Origin: Streptacidiphilus sp. 4-A2
Lineage (GTDB): Bacteria; Actinomycetota; Actinomycetes; Streptomycetales; Streptomycetaceae
Reading direction: 5' to 3'
Length of the DNA: 64,000 nucleotides
NCBI GenBank assembly: GCA_014284505.1
Contig: JAAFYY010000001.1
Coordinates: forward strand, 5,257,845 to 5,321,844
Numbering within the stretch: position 1 is the stretch's first letter; each line of letters starts with the position of its first letter. A program made the translations under genes and the position numbers. The notes under the pieces are model-generated. The model had not been told where the DNA came from and searched no databases. It saw only the letters and a program-made list of their open reading frames with translations. Shown here in pieces: positions 1 to 10,448 of the stretch.

Positions 1-6
1 TTTCCC

Positions 7-24
7 GGGCGCCGGACGGCGCCC
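7..24 (-). terminator. Possible malQ 3' hairpin
   Basis: GGGCGCC and GGCGCCC (7-13 and 18-24) form a 7-bp stem with a 4-base loop just beyond the malQ stop codon. Read in the gene's direction the hairpin is followed by GGGAAA rather than a U-run, so it would be a weak or U-less terminator of the kind common in actinobacteria. Confidence 0.3.
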
Positions 25-33
25 CGCCGGGGC

Positions 34-2364
34 CTACCGGTGCTCGCCCCGGCCCGGTTCGGGGCGCTCGGCGGGCGGCGTGCGCCGGAGCTCGTCCATC
101 ACCGCAACCAGTTCCGCCGTTCGGGGTGATTCGGTCAGGAATTCGAATCCGGCCGGGTGGCCCTCGGCGTCCGCCAGCGGCAACCGCCAGTTCGGGTACT
201 CGCTGGAGGTTCCGGGCAGGTTCTGCGGACGCGGGTCGCCCAGTGCGTCCGGCAGCCACACCCCGACCAGCCTGGCCGGGGTCCGCAGCAGAAAGCGGTG
301 CAGGGCCGCGACCGCCTCCGGCAGGCTGCCGGGGCCCTCCGGCTCGGCCGCCTCCTCCGGGCCGGACAGGTCCGCGGCCGGGCCCTCCCCCCACGGGGGC
401 AGCGCCAGCAGGCCCTCGCGGGACAGCTCCCCCAGCCACTCCTCGCGGTCGGCGTCCGCCTCCGCCTGCTCCTCCGCGAGCGGGCGGGTGAGCAGCCCCA
501 GCCGGTGCCGCAGATCGACGTGCGAGCCGCTCAGCCGGGCGGCGGTGCTGGGCAGGTCATGGGTGGTCAGCGTGGCCAGGCAGTCCTCCCGCCACCGCTC
601 CGCGGGCAGCGGCTCGCCCTCTCCGCCCTCCCGTCGCCCACCCCCGGCCTCGTCCGCGTCCGCGTCGCTTCGCGCCGCATCCCCGGCCTCGTTCCCGCTC
701 CCGTTCCCGTAGTCACGTTCGAACCAGAGCACCGAGGTGCCCAGGATGCCGCGCCGGGCCAGCTCCTCGCGGACGCCGGGCTCGACCGTGCCCAGGTCCT
801 CGCCGATCACGGCGGCACCGGCGCGGTGCGCCTCCAGCGCGAGCACGCCCAGCATTGCCTCGTGGTCGTAGCGCACATATGCGCCCTCGGTCGGCGGCCG
901 GCCCTCCGGCACCCACCAGAGCCGGAACAGGCCCATCACATGGTCGATCCGCAGCGCCCCGGTGTGCCGCAGCGCGCCGCGCAGCAGTTCCGCGTAGGGG
1001 TCGTAGCCGGCGGCGGCCAGCGCGTCCGGGCGCCACGGCGGCAGGCCCCAGTCCTGCCCACGGGAGTTGAAGGCGTCCGGCGGGGCGCCCACCGAGATCC
1101 CGGCCGCCAGGAAGCCCTGCCAGGCCCAGGCGTCCGCGCCCTCCGGGTGCACGCCGACGGCGAGGTCGTGGATCAGGCCGACGCCCATTCCCGCGCCACG
1201 GGCCGCGTCCTCGGCGGCGGCGAGCTGGTCGTCCACCACCCACGCCAGCCAGCGGTGGAACTCCACCCGGTCGCGCAGCTCCGCGCTCGCGGCGGCCTGC
1301 CGGACGGCGGCGCTGCCGGGGTCGCGCAGCCCCTGCGGCCAGCCGCGCCAGGCCGGGCCGTGCACCTCGGCCAGCGCGCACCAGGTGGCGTAGTCGTCCA
1401 GGACCCGCCCCTCCCGGCGCAGGAACGCCCGGTAGGCGGCCTCCCGCCCGGGGCTGCGCGGGACGGCGTGCAGCAGGGTAAGCGCCTCGCACTTGAGCGC
1501 CCACACCGCGTCCCGGTCGATCAGGTCGTCATGCAGCAGCACCGCGTCCCGCAGCGCGGCGCCCCGCCGGGCCAGCCCCAGCACCTGCTCGCGGGCGGCC
1601 GGGTGCAGGTAGGGGAACTCGGGCACGGCTTCGATCCGCAGGTGCACCGGGTCGGCGAAGCGGCGCGAGGAAGGCCGGTACGGGGAGGGGTCGGCCGGGT
1701 GGCCGCCCTCGCCGGGCCGCCCCGCGTGCAGCGGGTTGACCTGCACGAAGTCCGCACCGAGGGCATGTCCGGCCCACTGCGCCAGATCGGTCAGGTCACC
1801 CAGGTCGCCCATGCCCCAGGAGCGCCGGGACAGCACCGAGTACAGCTGGGCCAGGAAGCCCCAGCCGCGCCCCGCCGGGACCGGCACCCGGAGCGGGGCG
1901 ACGACCAGCGGTACGGCCGAGGCCTGGTCCCGCAGCTGGGCGCAGAGGGCGTGCCGGCCCACCGGCAGGTCGCCCGGCAGCACCCCGTCCTGGACCGCGC
2001 GGACCCGGCGCCCGGCGCCCGGCGCCTCCTCCTCCAGCTCGACCCAGACCTCGGCGCCGGACGGGAACCGGCGCCCGGGCCCGGCGCCCAGCTCGAACGC
2101 CTCGCCGGCGCGGGTGACCAGGCAGTGCGGAAGCAGCCGGGCGGCCTCGGCGTGCCGGTGCCGGTCCAGCGCGTCCCGGGCGGCCTGCGGGGTGGAGGCG
2201 TCGGCGCCCAGCGCCGCCAGCACCGCCACCAGCGTCCCCTCCGGCACCGGCACCGGCCCGTCCGGGGAGTCCCGCACGGTGTCCACCCCGTGGGCCCTGG
2301 CCAGCTCCGCCCGGGCGTCGGCGGAGTCGTACGGCGTGGCGGACGGGTGGGCGGCAGTTGCCAC
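34..2364 (-). CDS. malQ: 4-alpha-glucanotransferase (amylomaltase, GH77)
   Basis: Cytoplasmic GH77 enzyme that transfers alpha-1,4-glucan segments between maltooligosaccharides in maltose and glycogen metabolism. The 776-residue frame is intact. Family signatures are visible: VNPLHAG near residue 210, RIDHVMGLFRLWW (nucleophile Asp region, about residue 475), VIGEDLGTV (acid/base Glu) and TTHDLPSTAARLSG. A Gly/Glu/Asp-rich low-complexity insert of about 45 residues follows the LWFERDYG motif (around residues 555-595) and lies between the catalytic blocks. The start is GTG at 2364, chosen because GAGGAG lies about 7 bases upstream (complement of 2371-2378). It is divergent from the GH84 gene. 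No operator was recognised. Confidence 0.93.
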   Translation of the reverse strand: MATAAHPSATPYDSADARAELARAHGVDTVRDSPDGPVPVPEGTLVAVLAALGADASTPQAARDALDRHRHAEAARLLPHCLVTRAGEAFELGAGPGRRFPSGAEVWVELEEEAPGAGRRVRAVQDGVLPGDLPVGRHALCAQLRDQASAVPLVVAPLRVPVPAGRGWGFLAQLYSVLSRRSWGMGDLGDLTDLAQWAGHALGADFVQVNPLHAGRPGEGGHPADPSPYRPSSRRFADPVHLRIEAVPEFPYLHPAAREQVLGLARRGAALRDAVLLHDDLIDRDAVWALKCEALTLLHAVPRSPGREAAYRAFLRREGRVLDDYATWCALAEVHGPAWRGWPQGLRDPGSAAVRQAAASAELRDRVEFHRWLAWVVDDQLAAAEDAARGAGMGVGLIHDLAVGVHPEGADAWAWQGFLAAGISVGAPPDAFNSRGQDWGLPPWRPDALAAAGYDPYAELLRGALRHTGALRIDHVMGLFRLWWVPEGRPPTEGAYVRYDHEAMLGVLALEAHRAGAAVIGEDLGTVEPGVREELARRGILGTSVLWFERDYGNGSGNEAGDAARSDADADEAGGGRREGGEGEPLPAERWREDCLATLTTHDLPSTAARLSGSHVDLRHRLGLLTRPLAEEQAEADADREEWLGELSREGLLALPPWGEGPAADLSGPEEAAEPEGPGSLPEAVAALHRFLLRTPARLVGVWLPDALGDPRPQNLPGTSSEYPNWRLPLADAEGHPAGFEFLTESPRTAELVAVMDELRRTPPAERPEPGRGEHR

Positions 2365-2675
2365 GGGACAGCTCCTCGGCGCTACGGCACGACTGGACGC
2401 GGACGGGCGGTAGTCCTGCCCGATAAGGCTCGTTGCCTCCTACCCGCCCACAGGGGGGTACGACACCGGCCGTTGGGGTGATGGTCACTCAAAAACGCGG
2501 GAGATTCATCATGCAAACGGACATAACGCTCGGAGCGACCAGGCTCGTTGACAGTGGACAGTCCTCTCTGGTGGGCTGACCCTGCGACAGCCCTCCGGGC
2601 CGGTCGGCGCGGGGGCCAGGTGTGCGGTCCGGCAGAGGTTCGACCGACGCGGAGCGACAGCACGGAGGAGAGCTA
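2365..2675. other. Divergent intergenic region malQ / GH84
   Basis: This 311-base region separates two divergent starts. It holds TTGACA at 2548-2553, a good -35 candidate for the rightward gene, but the best -10 at an 18-base spacing (TGGGCT, 2572-2577) is poor. The sequence GGAGGAG at 2664-2670 is the ribosome binding site for the GTG at 2676. I see no ORF or RNA gene here. Confidence 0.4.
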
Positions 2676-5600
2676 GTGGAGCAGCGGCCCTCCCTTCCCG
2701 CGGCGGTCGGTGACGGTCTGCGGCGCCAGCTGGAGCACAGCGCCACGCTCCAGGGCCTGCTGCGGTCCGCGCCCGCGGTGACCGCGCGGCGGACCACCGC
2801 CCGGACCGCGCGGCGGCTGGCGCCGCTCACCGCCGACCGGCTGATCGCCGAACTCAAGGGCACCGAACCGCTGTTGAGCGGACTTCCGCTGACGCGCCCC
2901 CGGCGTACCGGGGCGGCGCTGCGGGCCGGGGCCGCGCTGACGGTGGCGGCGGTGGGCGGGCTGGTCCTGGGGGCCACTCCGGCCTCGGCCGCCGACCGCC
3001 GTCCGGCCACCGCTCCGCTCAAGACGGACGCGCTCAAGACCGACACGGTCAAGGCCGACGCGCCCGCGCCCGGCTCGGCGTCGGGGCTGACCACCGCTGC
3101 CTCGGCGGCCGCCGCCGACGGCGTGGCCATGCCTGCGCTCTATCCGCATGCCCAGTCGCAGAGCGGCTACGGGCAGTCGTTCACCGTCCCGGCCACGGTG
3201 ACCCTGGTGCTCGCCGCCAGGGCCGACCCGGCGGCCGTCGCGTCCGGTGCGGCAGCTGCTGCTGGACGCCGGGGTACGCCGGCTGCTCCAGTCCGGCGAC
3301 AGCAGTGCCACCCCGGCGCCCGGCACCCTCACCGTCTATGTCGGCGGCATCGCCGAGGGCGCGGGCGGCGGGGCCGACCGGGCGCTGCGCGGGCTGGCCA
3401 CGGCCGGGGCGGGGAGTCCGCGCTGACCCCGGCCGGGCTGCCGGCCGGGGCTATGTGCTGAGCTCGGGCCTGCTGGCGGTGCCCGGCGGCCGGGCCGCCG
3501 CGGTCGTGCTGGCCGGGGTGGACGCCGACGGCACCTACAACGCCGTGCAGTCGCTGCGGGAGCTGGTCGGCAGCACCGCCGACGGGGTGGCGGCGGTGCC
3601 CGGGGCCCGGGTCACCGACTGGCCCTCGACGCCGGTGCGCGGCCTGGAGGAGGGCTTCTACGGGACTCCGTGGACGACCGCGCAGACCCTGGACGAGCTG
3701 GACTTCCTCCCGCGGCAAGGAGAACTTCTTCCTCTACGCGCCGGGCCAGGACCCCTACCGCAGCACCCAGTGGCGCGAGCCCTACCCGGCGGCCCAGCAG
3801 GCGGCGCTGCGGACGATGGCGCAGCGGGCCGCGGACAACCACATCACCTTCGGCTACGCGCTCTCGCTGGGCGAGTCCGTCTGCTACACCTCGCGCCGGA
3901 CCAGGACGCGCTGGTGGCCAAGCTGGAGTCGCTGTGGGGCTGGGGGTGCGGGCCTTCCAGTTGCAGTTCACCGATATCAGCTACACCCACTGGAACTGCC
4001 GTCAGGATCTGGAGACCTACGGCAGGGGCCGTCCTCGGCCGCCCGGGCGCAGGCGGACCTGGTGGCGGTGGTGCTCAAGCGCTTCCTGTCGGCGCATCCG
4101 GGCGCGGCCCCGCTGTCGGTGCTGCCCAGCGAGTACTACCAGGACGGCGCCACCCCCTACCGGACCGCGCTGGCCAAGGATCTGGACCCGTCGGTGCAGG
4201 TGGCCTGGACCGGGGTGGGTGTGCAGCCGCCGATCATCACCGGCGCCGATGTCACCACCGCCCAGCAGGCGTTCCAGCACCCGCTGGTGACCGAGGACGA
4301 GTACCCGGTCAACGACTCGGAGCCGGACCGGCTCTACCTCGGCCCCTATGTCGGCCGGGATCCGGCGGTGGCCACCGGCTCGGCCGCGCTGCTGCTGAGC
4401 GCGATGCAGCAGCCGCTCGCCTCCCGGATCCCGGTGGCCACCGCGGCGGACTTCGCCTGGGACCCCTCCGGCTACGACCCGCAGCGCTCCTGGCAGCAGG
4501 CGGTCGCCGCGCTGGCCTCGCCCACCGGCGAGGCGGCCCGGGGCCGCAGCGGGCGGCCGCGGCGCGGACCGTGGCGGCGCTGGAGGCGCTGGCCGGGAAC
4601 AGCGCCTCCTCGGTGCTGGGGCAGCCGGAGTCCGCCTATCTGCAACCGCTGCTGGCCGCGTTCTGGGCGCGGCAGGGCGCGGACGGCGGCGGCGGCGCTG
4701 CGGGCCGCGTTCAGCACCATGGCGCAGGCTCCGGCGACCCTGGCCGGGCTCGACGGCGGCGCGCTGAGCAGCGAGGACGGCGCCTGGCTGGCCCAGCTGG
4801 CGCTCTACGGGCAGGCCGGGGAGGCGGCGGTGGACCTGCTCACGGCCGAGCACTCCGGGCAGGGCGCCGCGGCCTGGACGCTCCAGTCGCGGCTCCAGCA
4901 GCTGGAGCAGCAGCTGGCCGCCGCCCCGGTGACCGTCGGCGCGGGGGTGCTCGACCCGTTCCTGAAGCAGGCGCTGGCGTCCTGGGACAGCTGGGCGGGC
5001 CTGGGCGGCGCCCCGGTGACCGCGACCACCACCATGGGCAGCATGGTCGGTGACGACCCCTCGCAGATGGTGGACGGCGACCCGGACAGCTACTACTGGA
5101 GCGACAACCCGCCGCAGGTCGGCGACTCGGTCGGGGTGGACCTGGGCAGTGTGCAGCCGGTCGGCGAGGTCCGGATCACCATGGGCGGGCCCACCGGCAG
5201 CGACGCGGCCGGGGACTACCTGCAGGACGCGGTGCTGGAGTACTCCACCGGGGACGGCAGCTGGCACACCATCGGCAGCTACCACGACCGGACCGACCGT
5301 GGACGCGACGCTGCCGGCCGGGGTGGTGGCGCGCTATGTGCGGCTGCGGGCCACCGCGACCCAGGACAGCGCGGTGGCCGTACGGGAGTTCAGCGTCACC
5401 GCGCCGGTGCCGCCCGGGCAGCCGGAGTCGGTGACCGCGGACGGCCCCCGGCGCTGCCCGGCTATCCGGCCGCCAATGTGATCGACGGCTCGCCGCGGAC
5501 CGCCTACCGCGCGGCCGCCGCACCCCGGGCGGGCGACGCGCTGACGGTGTCGCTGGGCCGGGCCCGTCCGCTGGACCAGGTGGTGGTGCTCACCGACCAG

Positions 5601-6740
5601 TCGGTGCGGGCGGCCGGCTCGGTGCAGGTGCACGAGGCCGGCCGTGGCTGGGTCTCGCTGGGGGCGCTGGGGTCGGGCTACACCCAGCTGGCAGCGGACT
5701 CCCGGGTGGCGGTCGACCGGATCCGCCTGGTGTGGGCGGCCGGGGACCAGGCCCGGTGGTCTACCAGGTGGTCCCCTGGTACGCGGACACCCCGGTGGCG
5801 GCGCTGCAACTGCCGCAGCCGGGCCTGGACCTGGAGGCGGGCGGGACGGCGGAGCTGCCGGTCACCGTCCAGGCGCTGGGCACCGGCAGCCTGAGCGGGA
5901 CGCTGCGGGCGCGGCCCCGGCGGCGGCCAGGGGGCTGACGGTGCGGCCGGGCGGGCAGCTCTCGCTGACCCGCGGCGGCCAGACCTCGGCGGAGCTGGAG
6001 TTCACCGCCGGGGCGGCGACCGCGGCCGGCAGCTACAGCGTGCCGGTGGAGTTCACCGCCGACGGACGCACGGTCAGCGAACTGGTGCGGGTGCGGGTGC
6101 ATCCGCGGACCGCCGGGACCGACCTGGCGCTGACGGCCACCGCCTCGGCCTCGGGCGACCTGAGCGCCGACTTCATGTCCGCGAACGTCAACGACGGCGA
6201 CCCGGGCACCCGCTGGGCCTCGCCCGCGATCGACAACTCCTGGGTGCAGCTCCAGCTGGCCAGGCCGGCCACGCTGGGCAAGGTGGTGCTGCACTGGGCC
6301 GCGGCCTACGGGGCGCAGTACCTGGTGCAGACCTCGGCCGACGGGGTGCACTGGACCACCGCGGCCTCGGTGCTGGACGGGCAGGGCGGCGACGAGACGG
6401 TGTACCTGGACACGCCGGACGTCTCCTATGTGCGGATGCAGGGGTCGAGTCGGCGGCCGCCGACGGGTACTCGCTGACCGGGATCGAGGTCTACCCGATC
6501 GCCGTCACCGGCGGCACGGGGGGCGGTACCGGAACGCCGGGGACCGGAACCGCGACGCCGGGGAGCGGCGCCTCGGGCGCTCCCGGCGCCCGGGCACGGG
6601 CGCCACGCCGCTGCCGACCCGGTCGGGCCGCCGGTGCCGCCGACGGGCAGTCCCAGCGCCCCGCCTCGACCCCGGCCCCGGGCCCGTCGGCCACGCCGGG
6701 CGGCTCGCTCACCCCGCCCGCCTTCACCGGGGAGCAGTAG
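2676..6740 (+). CDS. Secreted beta-N-acetylglucosaminidase (GH84) with F5/8C domains, frameshifted
   Basis: Exported glycosidase predicted to cleave terminal N-acetylglucosaminides, roughly 1,350 residues once frames are rejoined. GTG 2676 follows GGAGGAG by 5 bases. An unusually long N-terminal stretch of about 80 residues precedes the hydrophobic export segment ending near ATPASAAD. The GH84 core includes GLEEGFYGTPW (about 3645), NFFLYAPGQDPY (about 3725) and FTDISYTHWNC (about 3967). Two carbohydrate-binding F5/8C-like modules (about 5035-5400 and 6170-6450) and a Pro/Ser/Thr/Gly-rich tail ending PPAFTGEQ follow. Frames change near 3240, 3440, 3717, 3895, 3942, 4540, 4690, 5295, 5455, 5755, 5920 and 6590. 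The usual Asp-Asp pair reads Thr-Asp here. The family call is firm; activity is not. Confidence 0.8.
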
Positions 6741-6836
6741 CGGCGGCCGGGCAGCGCGGCGCCCCCGGTCCCCGCTGGGGCGGGGCGGAGGGCGTCGTAG
6801 GCGGATCCGCTGGTCCGGACGCGCGGAGCGCGGGCG

Positions 6837-7409
6837 CTAGGCGCTCAGCTCGGCCGGGGCCTCCCACGGCGGAGGCGGGCCCTCGGGGGCCACATGGGCC
6901 ACCTCCTCCCGGGAGCCGTAGGGCTCCAGGTAGGGACGCCACCGGGGATCGCGGTGCCCGGTCCCGATGATCCGCCAGGCGAGCCCGGACGGCGGGGCGG
7001 GCGGTCGCTTCATCCGCCAGCCGAGGTCCGCCAGATGACGGTCGGCCTTGACATGGTTGCAGCGGCGGCAGGCCGCCACCACGTTGTCCCAGCGGTGCTG
7101 GCCGCCGCGGCTGCGCGGGACCACGTGGTCGACGCTGGTTGCGACACCACCGCAGTACACGCACCGGCCCCCGTCGCGGGCGAACAGCGCGCGCCGGGTC
7201 AGTGGGACGGGACCACGAAAAGGGACCCGCACGAAGCGGGTCAGGCGGACGACGGACGGCGCCGAAACGGCGCTGGTGGCGCTATGCATCAGTACCCCGG
7301 AGTCCTCAAGGCTGACCGCCTTCTTGTCGAGGACCAGAACGAGGGCGCGGCGCATCGAGACGACGCCGAGTGGCTCGTACGACGCGTTGAGGACCAGGAC
7401 ATGCGGCAC
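6837..7409 (-). CDS. HNH endonuclease family protein
   Basis: A 190-residue intact protein. The C-terminal half carries a treble-clef HNH nuclease fold: RCVYCGG (about residue 87), DHVVPRSRGG, WDNVVAACRRCN and HVKADR, so both zinc CxxC pairs and the His motif are present. The start is GTG at 7409, supported by an AGGGAGG-type site just upstream on the minus strand. This stand-alone architecture (N-terminal LNASYEPLG, then HNH) is widespread in actinobacteria and its cellular role is unknown. It converges with the GH84 gene with no partner, so nothing suggests a restriction system. Confidence 0.85.
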   Translation of the reverse strand: MPHVLVLNASYEPLGVVSMRRALVLVLDKKAVSLEDSGVLMHSATSAVSAPSVVRLTRFVRVPFRGPVPLTRRALFARDGGRCVYCGGVATSVDHVVPRSRGGQHRWDNVVAACRRCNHVKADRHLADLGWRMKRPPAPPSGLAWRIIGTGHRDPRWRPYLEPYGSREEVAHVAPEGPPPPWEAPAELSA

Positions 7410-7751
7410 TATGGCCTCCCTTTCCGCCGACGGCGCGTGGCTCGCGCCGGGACGAGCACGCCGTCCGGGTGGACGGTGTACCGGTCACGCATGATTCTTG
7501 GACTGCTCCCCGCCGGGTGTGCCCACGGTCTGCGGGCACCCCTGGCGATCTCCCCCTCAGTGTCGCCTCAGCCTTCCCCGCCGCGCCACCAATCCAGGAG
7601 AACCGGGCCAGCGGTGTGTGCTGCCCCACACCGTTCATGCCCAGGATCACAGCGAAATGCACGTCCACGCCCGGCGAGCGGCCATCCGGTGGACCTCCGT
7701 ACGCCGACCGGGTGCGCGGTCGGACCTGCGCACCCTCGGTAGGATGCGCTG
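7410..7751. other. Divergent intergenic region HNH / MscS
   Basis: This 342-base region has no convincing gene. It contains two inverted repeats, GTGCCC...GGGCAC (about 7517-7537) and GGTGCGC...GCGCACC (7711-7717 and 7728-7734, 10-base spacer), the second lying directly upstream of the channel gene. Confidence 0.4.
7740..7745 (+). promoter_or_regulatory. -10 element, possible leaderless start of MscS gene
   Basis: TAGGAT matches the actinobacterial -10 consensus and ends six bases before ATG 7752. No Shine-Dalgarno sequence sits between them, so transcription would start at or next to the start codon, giving a leaderless mRNA. No -35 is obvious. Confidence 0.4.
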
Positions 7752-8812
7752 ATGGCAACGGAGAGCCCGAGCGCGCACCCCACCCTGAACGAGGCCACCC
7801 AGAGTGCCGGTCAGGCCGTCAGCTACCTGGACGCCCACTGGCAGGGCTGGGTCACCGGCGGGGTCAGAATCGTCTTCATCACCGTGGTCGCCCTGGTGAT
7901 CCGGGCCACGGTCCGGCAGCTGATCAGCCGAATGGTCAGCCGGATGGCGCACGGCGGCCACCGGGAGCAGGGCAGCGCCCTGATCAACAACCTGCTGGAG
8001 AACGCCGAGCGGCGCAAGCAGCGCTCGCAGGCCATGGGCTCGGTGCTGCGCAGCGTCGCCTCCTTCGGCATCATGAGCACCGCCGCGCTGACCGTGCTCT
8101 CGGTGCTGGGCATCAACCTGGCGCCGCTGCTGGCCAGCGCCGGGTGGCCGGGGTGGCCATCGGCTTCGGCGCGCGCAACCTGGTCACCGACTTCCTCTCC
8201 GGGGTGTTCATGATCCTGGAGGACCAGTACGGCGTGGGCGACCAGATCGACACCGGCGTGGCCATCGGGACGGTGCTGGAGGTCGGCCTGCGGGTGACCA
8301 AGCTGCGCGGCCCCGGGGGTGAGATCTGGTACATCCGCAACGGCGAGGTCAAGCGGATCGCCAACCTGAGCCAGGGCTGGGCGACCGCCGCGGTGGAGGT
8401 CCCGATCGGCTACGACGAGGATCTCGCCCTGGTCGAGAAGGTGATCCTGGCGGCCGCCGAGGAGATGGCCGAGGAGGAGCCCTGGAGCGAGCAGCTGTGG
8501 GAGCCGGTGCAGGTGCTCGGGGTGGACACGCTCGCCGCGGACTCGGTGGTGGTGCAGCTCTCCGCCAAGACCATGCCAGGCAAGTCCGCCCCGGTCGCCC
8601 GTGAGCTGCGGCGCCGGGTGAAGCTGGCGCTGGACTCGGCCGGGATCCAGCTCGGCCCGGTGGCGCTGCCCTCGCCGCGCTCCAAGTCCGCGGATCCGAT
8701 CGCCGACATCAACGCCCCGTCGGTGCTCGCGGATCCGCTGTCGGCGCAGTCCCGGGCCACCGCGGCGATACCGGTCCCGGAGGACGCGGTGCCCGGCAGC
8801 GGCAGGAAGTAG
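7752..8812 (+). CDS. Mechanosensitive ion channel, MscS family (one frameshift)
   Basis: Small-conductance mechanosensitive channel expected in the cytoplasmic membrane, releasing solutes under hypo-osmotic stress. The N-terminal part has two or three membrane segments (about residues 35-55 and 95-125). The pore-lining and beta-domain signature GVAIGFGARNLVTDFLSG continues in a different frame. The break is at the GGG run 8142-8144, where one extra G restores ASAGVAGVAIGFGARN. A long polar C-terminal tail ends GSGRK. Restored length is about 353 residues, normal for actinobacterial MscS proteins. ATG 7752 is probably a leaderless start. Confidence 0.85.
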
Positions 8813-8920
8813 CCCGACCGCGGGCAGCGGCCGCCCCGCCGCCTGCGACCCGCACTCGCCCGGCCCGGCCTCGCCCGACCCGACCCGGCCCAGCGCCCGG
8901 CCCGGCCTCGCGCGCCCTCG

Positions 8921-8953
8921 CCCGGCCCGGCCCGGCCCGGCCCGGCCCGGCCC
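8921..8953. repeat. CCCGG pentanucleotide tandem repeat
   Basis: About six and a half uninterrupted copies of CCCGG, with degenerate copies upstream from about 8862. It lies in the 336-base gap (8813-9148) after the channel gene. It is a GC microsatellite with no visible coding or hairpin function. Confidence 0.8.
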
Positions 8954-9032
8954 GTGCGCCGCGCCGGGCTTGTCGGCGTGCCCCGGACGGCGGCACAATC
9001 CGGGCGTCGCCTGATCCTTTGCGTCTGTTCCA

Positions 9033-9061
9033 TTGACACTGCCCCGGCAGGCCCGTACGTT
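9033..9061 (+). promoter_or_regulatory. Promoter of the ROK regulator / sugar cluster
   Basis: A perfect -35 TTGACA (9033-9038) is followed after 17 bases by TACGTT (9056-9061), which fits TANNNT. It resembles a housekeeping sigma (HrdB-type) promoter. The palindrome at 9072-9090 starts ten bases further on, where a bound repressor would cover the transcription start. Confidence 0.65.
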
Positions 9062-9071
9062 CCTCTTAGAA

Positions 9072-9090
9072 GTTAGGAAACCTTCCTAAC
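9072..9090. promoter_or_regulatory. Palindromic operator, probable ROK-regulator site
   Basis: GTTAGGAAACCTTCCTAAC is a perfect 8-bp inverted repeat (GTTAGGAA / TTCCTAAC) around a 3-base centre. It is AT-richer than its surroundings and sits at the presumed start of transcription, 59 bases upstream of the ROK gene. Position and symmetry suggest autoregulation; the assignment to this ROK protein is inference. Confidence 0.65.
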
Positions 9091-9148
9091 AGTATGGTCG
9101 AGGCAGTGCCCGGCAACGGGCCGCGACGCGGAGTGAGGAGCGAGGCAG

Positions 9149-10341
9149 ATGACCAGCGGCCCCGGCGGCACGGCGCAACCAGGGACTCCCAGCCTGCTGC
9201 GCGCCATCAACGACCGGGCCGCCCTGGAACTGCTGCTCGAACGCGGACCGCTGTCGCGCAGCCAGCTCGGCACGCTCACCGGCCTGTCCAAGCCGACCGC
9301 CTCGCAACTGCTGTCCCGGCTGGAGAGCGCCGGGCTGGTCGTCCCGGTCGGTACCACCGCCGGGCGCCCGGGCCCCGGCGCGCAGCTGTACGAGATCAAC
9401 CCCGAGGCCGGCTTTGTCGCCGGGCTCGACGTCAACGCCTCCCGGATCCGGCTGGCCGTCGCCGACATCACCGGCACCACCGTCGCCGAGCACCGGGTGG
9501 CCACCCCGGGGCGGCAGGCGACCGGCAGCATCGAGCGGGTCCGCGAGGCGGTGGACGTCGCCGCCGCGGCCGCGGGCCTGAGCCGGCAGCAGCTGCGGCA
9601 GGTGGTGATCGGCACCCCCGGCGCACTGGACTCCGGCACCGGCAAGCTCCGCTACGCACCCCACCTGCCCGGCTGGCACTCCCCCGGCTGCTGGAGGAGC
9701 TCACCGAGAGCCTCGGCGTCCCGGTGGCCGTGGAGAACGACGTGAACCTGGCGGCGATCGCCGAGCAGCGGCTCGGCGCCGCCCAGGGCGTCCAGGACTT
9801 CGTACTGCTCTGGGTGGAGGACGGCGTCGGCGCCGCGGTGGTGCTGGCCGGCCGGCTGCACCGGGGGCACACCGGCGGCGCGGGCGAGGTCGGCTACATG
9901 CCGCTGCCGGGCGCGCCGCTGCTGCGCAACGTCCGCCGGGAGAACTCCGGCGGCTTCCAGCAGCTCGCCGGCGCCCCGGCGGTGCTGGCCCTCGCCCGGG
10001 AGCACGGGATCAGCGCCCGGACCGCGCCGGAGGCGGTGACCGCCGCGGTGACCGCCGCCGAGGGCGGCGACGCCACCGTGCTCACCGCGCTGGCGCGGCG
10101 GCTGGCCACCGGCCTGGCCGCGATCGTCGCGGTGGTCGACCCGGAGCTGGTGCTGCTCAGCGGCGACATCCCGCTCTCCGGGGGCGAGGCCCTGCGGGCG
10201 CTGGTGCAGGAGGAGCTGACCGGCCTGGCGGTCCCCAGGCCCAGGCTCGCGCTCAGCACGGTACAGGGCTCCCCGGTGGTCGCCGGGGCGCTCCAGATCG
10301 CGCTGACCACGGCCAGGGAGAGCGTCTTCACCACGTACTGA
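9149..10341 (+). CDS. ROK-family transcriptional regulator (one frameshift)
   Basis: Sugar-responsive repressor with an N-terminal winged helix-turn-helix (about residues 15-75, LSRSQLGTLTGLSKPTASQL) joined to a ROK sugar-kinase-like domain (VENDVNLAAIAEQRLGA, about residue 190). The canonical zinc CxCGxxGC motif is absent from the read-through. The frame breaks at the CCCCC run 9681-9685; one more C gives GWHSPRLLEELTESLGV. Restored length is about 398 residues, normal for NagC/XylR-type regulators. ATG 9149 follows a GAGGAG-like site. The adjacent GH4 enzyme and sugar kinase suggest it controls their use of an amino-sugar or beta-glucoside. Confidence 0.85.
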
Positions 10342-10416
10342 GTGTCTCCACCAGGTACCGAGCGGCTTCACCACACACCGAGCAGCTACACCGCGCAGCT
10401 TCACCGCGCACCGAAA

Positions 10417-10448
10417 GCACCGCACACCGAAGGCACCGCACACCGGGG
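10417..10448. repeat. 16-bp tandem repeat
   Basis: Two tandem units, GCACCGCACACCGAAG and GCACCGCACACCGGGG, differ in two bases, and a truncated third copy follows. They lie in a run of related CACCG words (about 10345-10455) between the ROK gene and the GH4 gene. No promoter was recognised in this 271-base gap. Confidence 0.6.

Noticed and set aside
157-2481. 774-codon open frame on the plus strand opposite malQ
   Set aside because: Composition is Arg/Gly/Ala/Pro/Gln-rich with no motif, typical of the antisense of a high-GC gene. malQ on the other strand is intact with all GH77 signatures.
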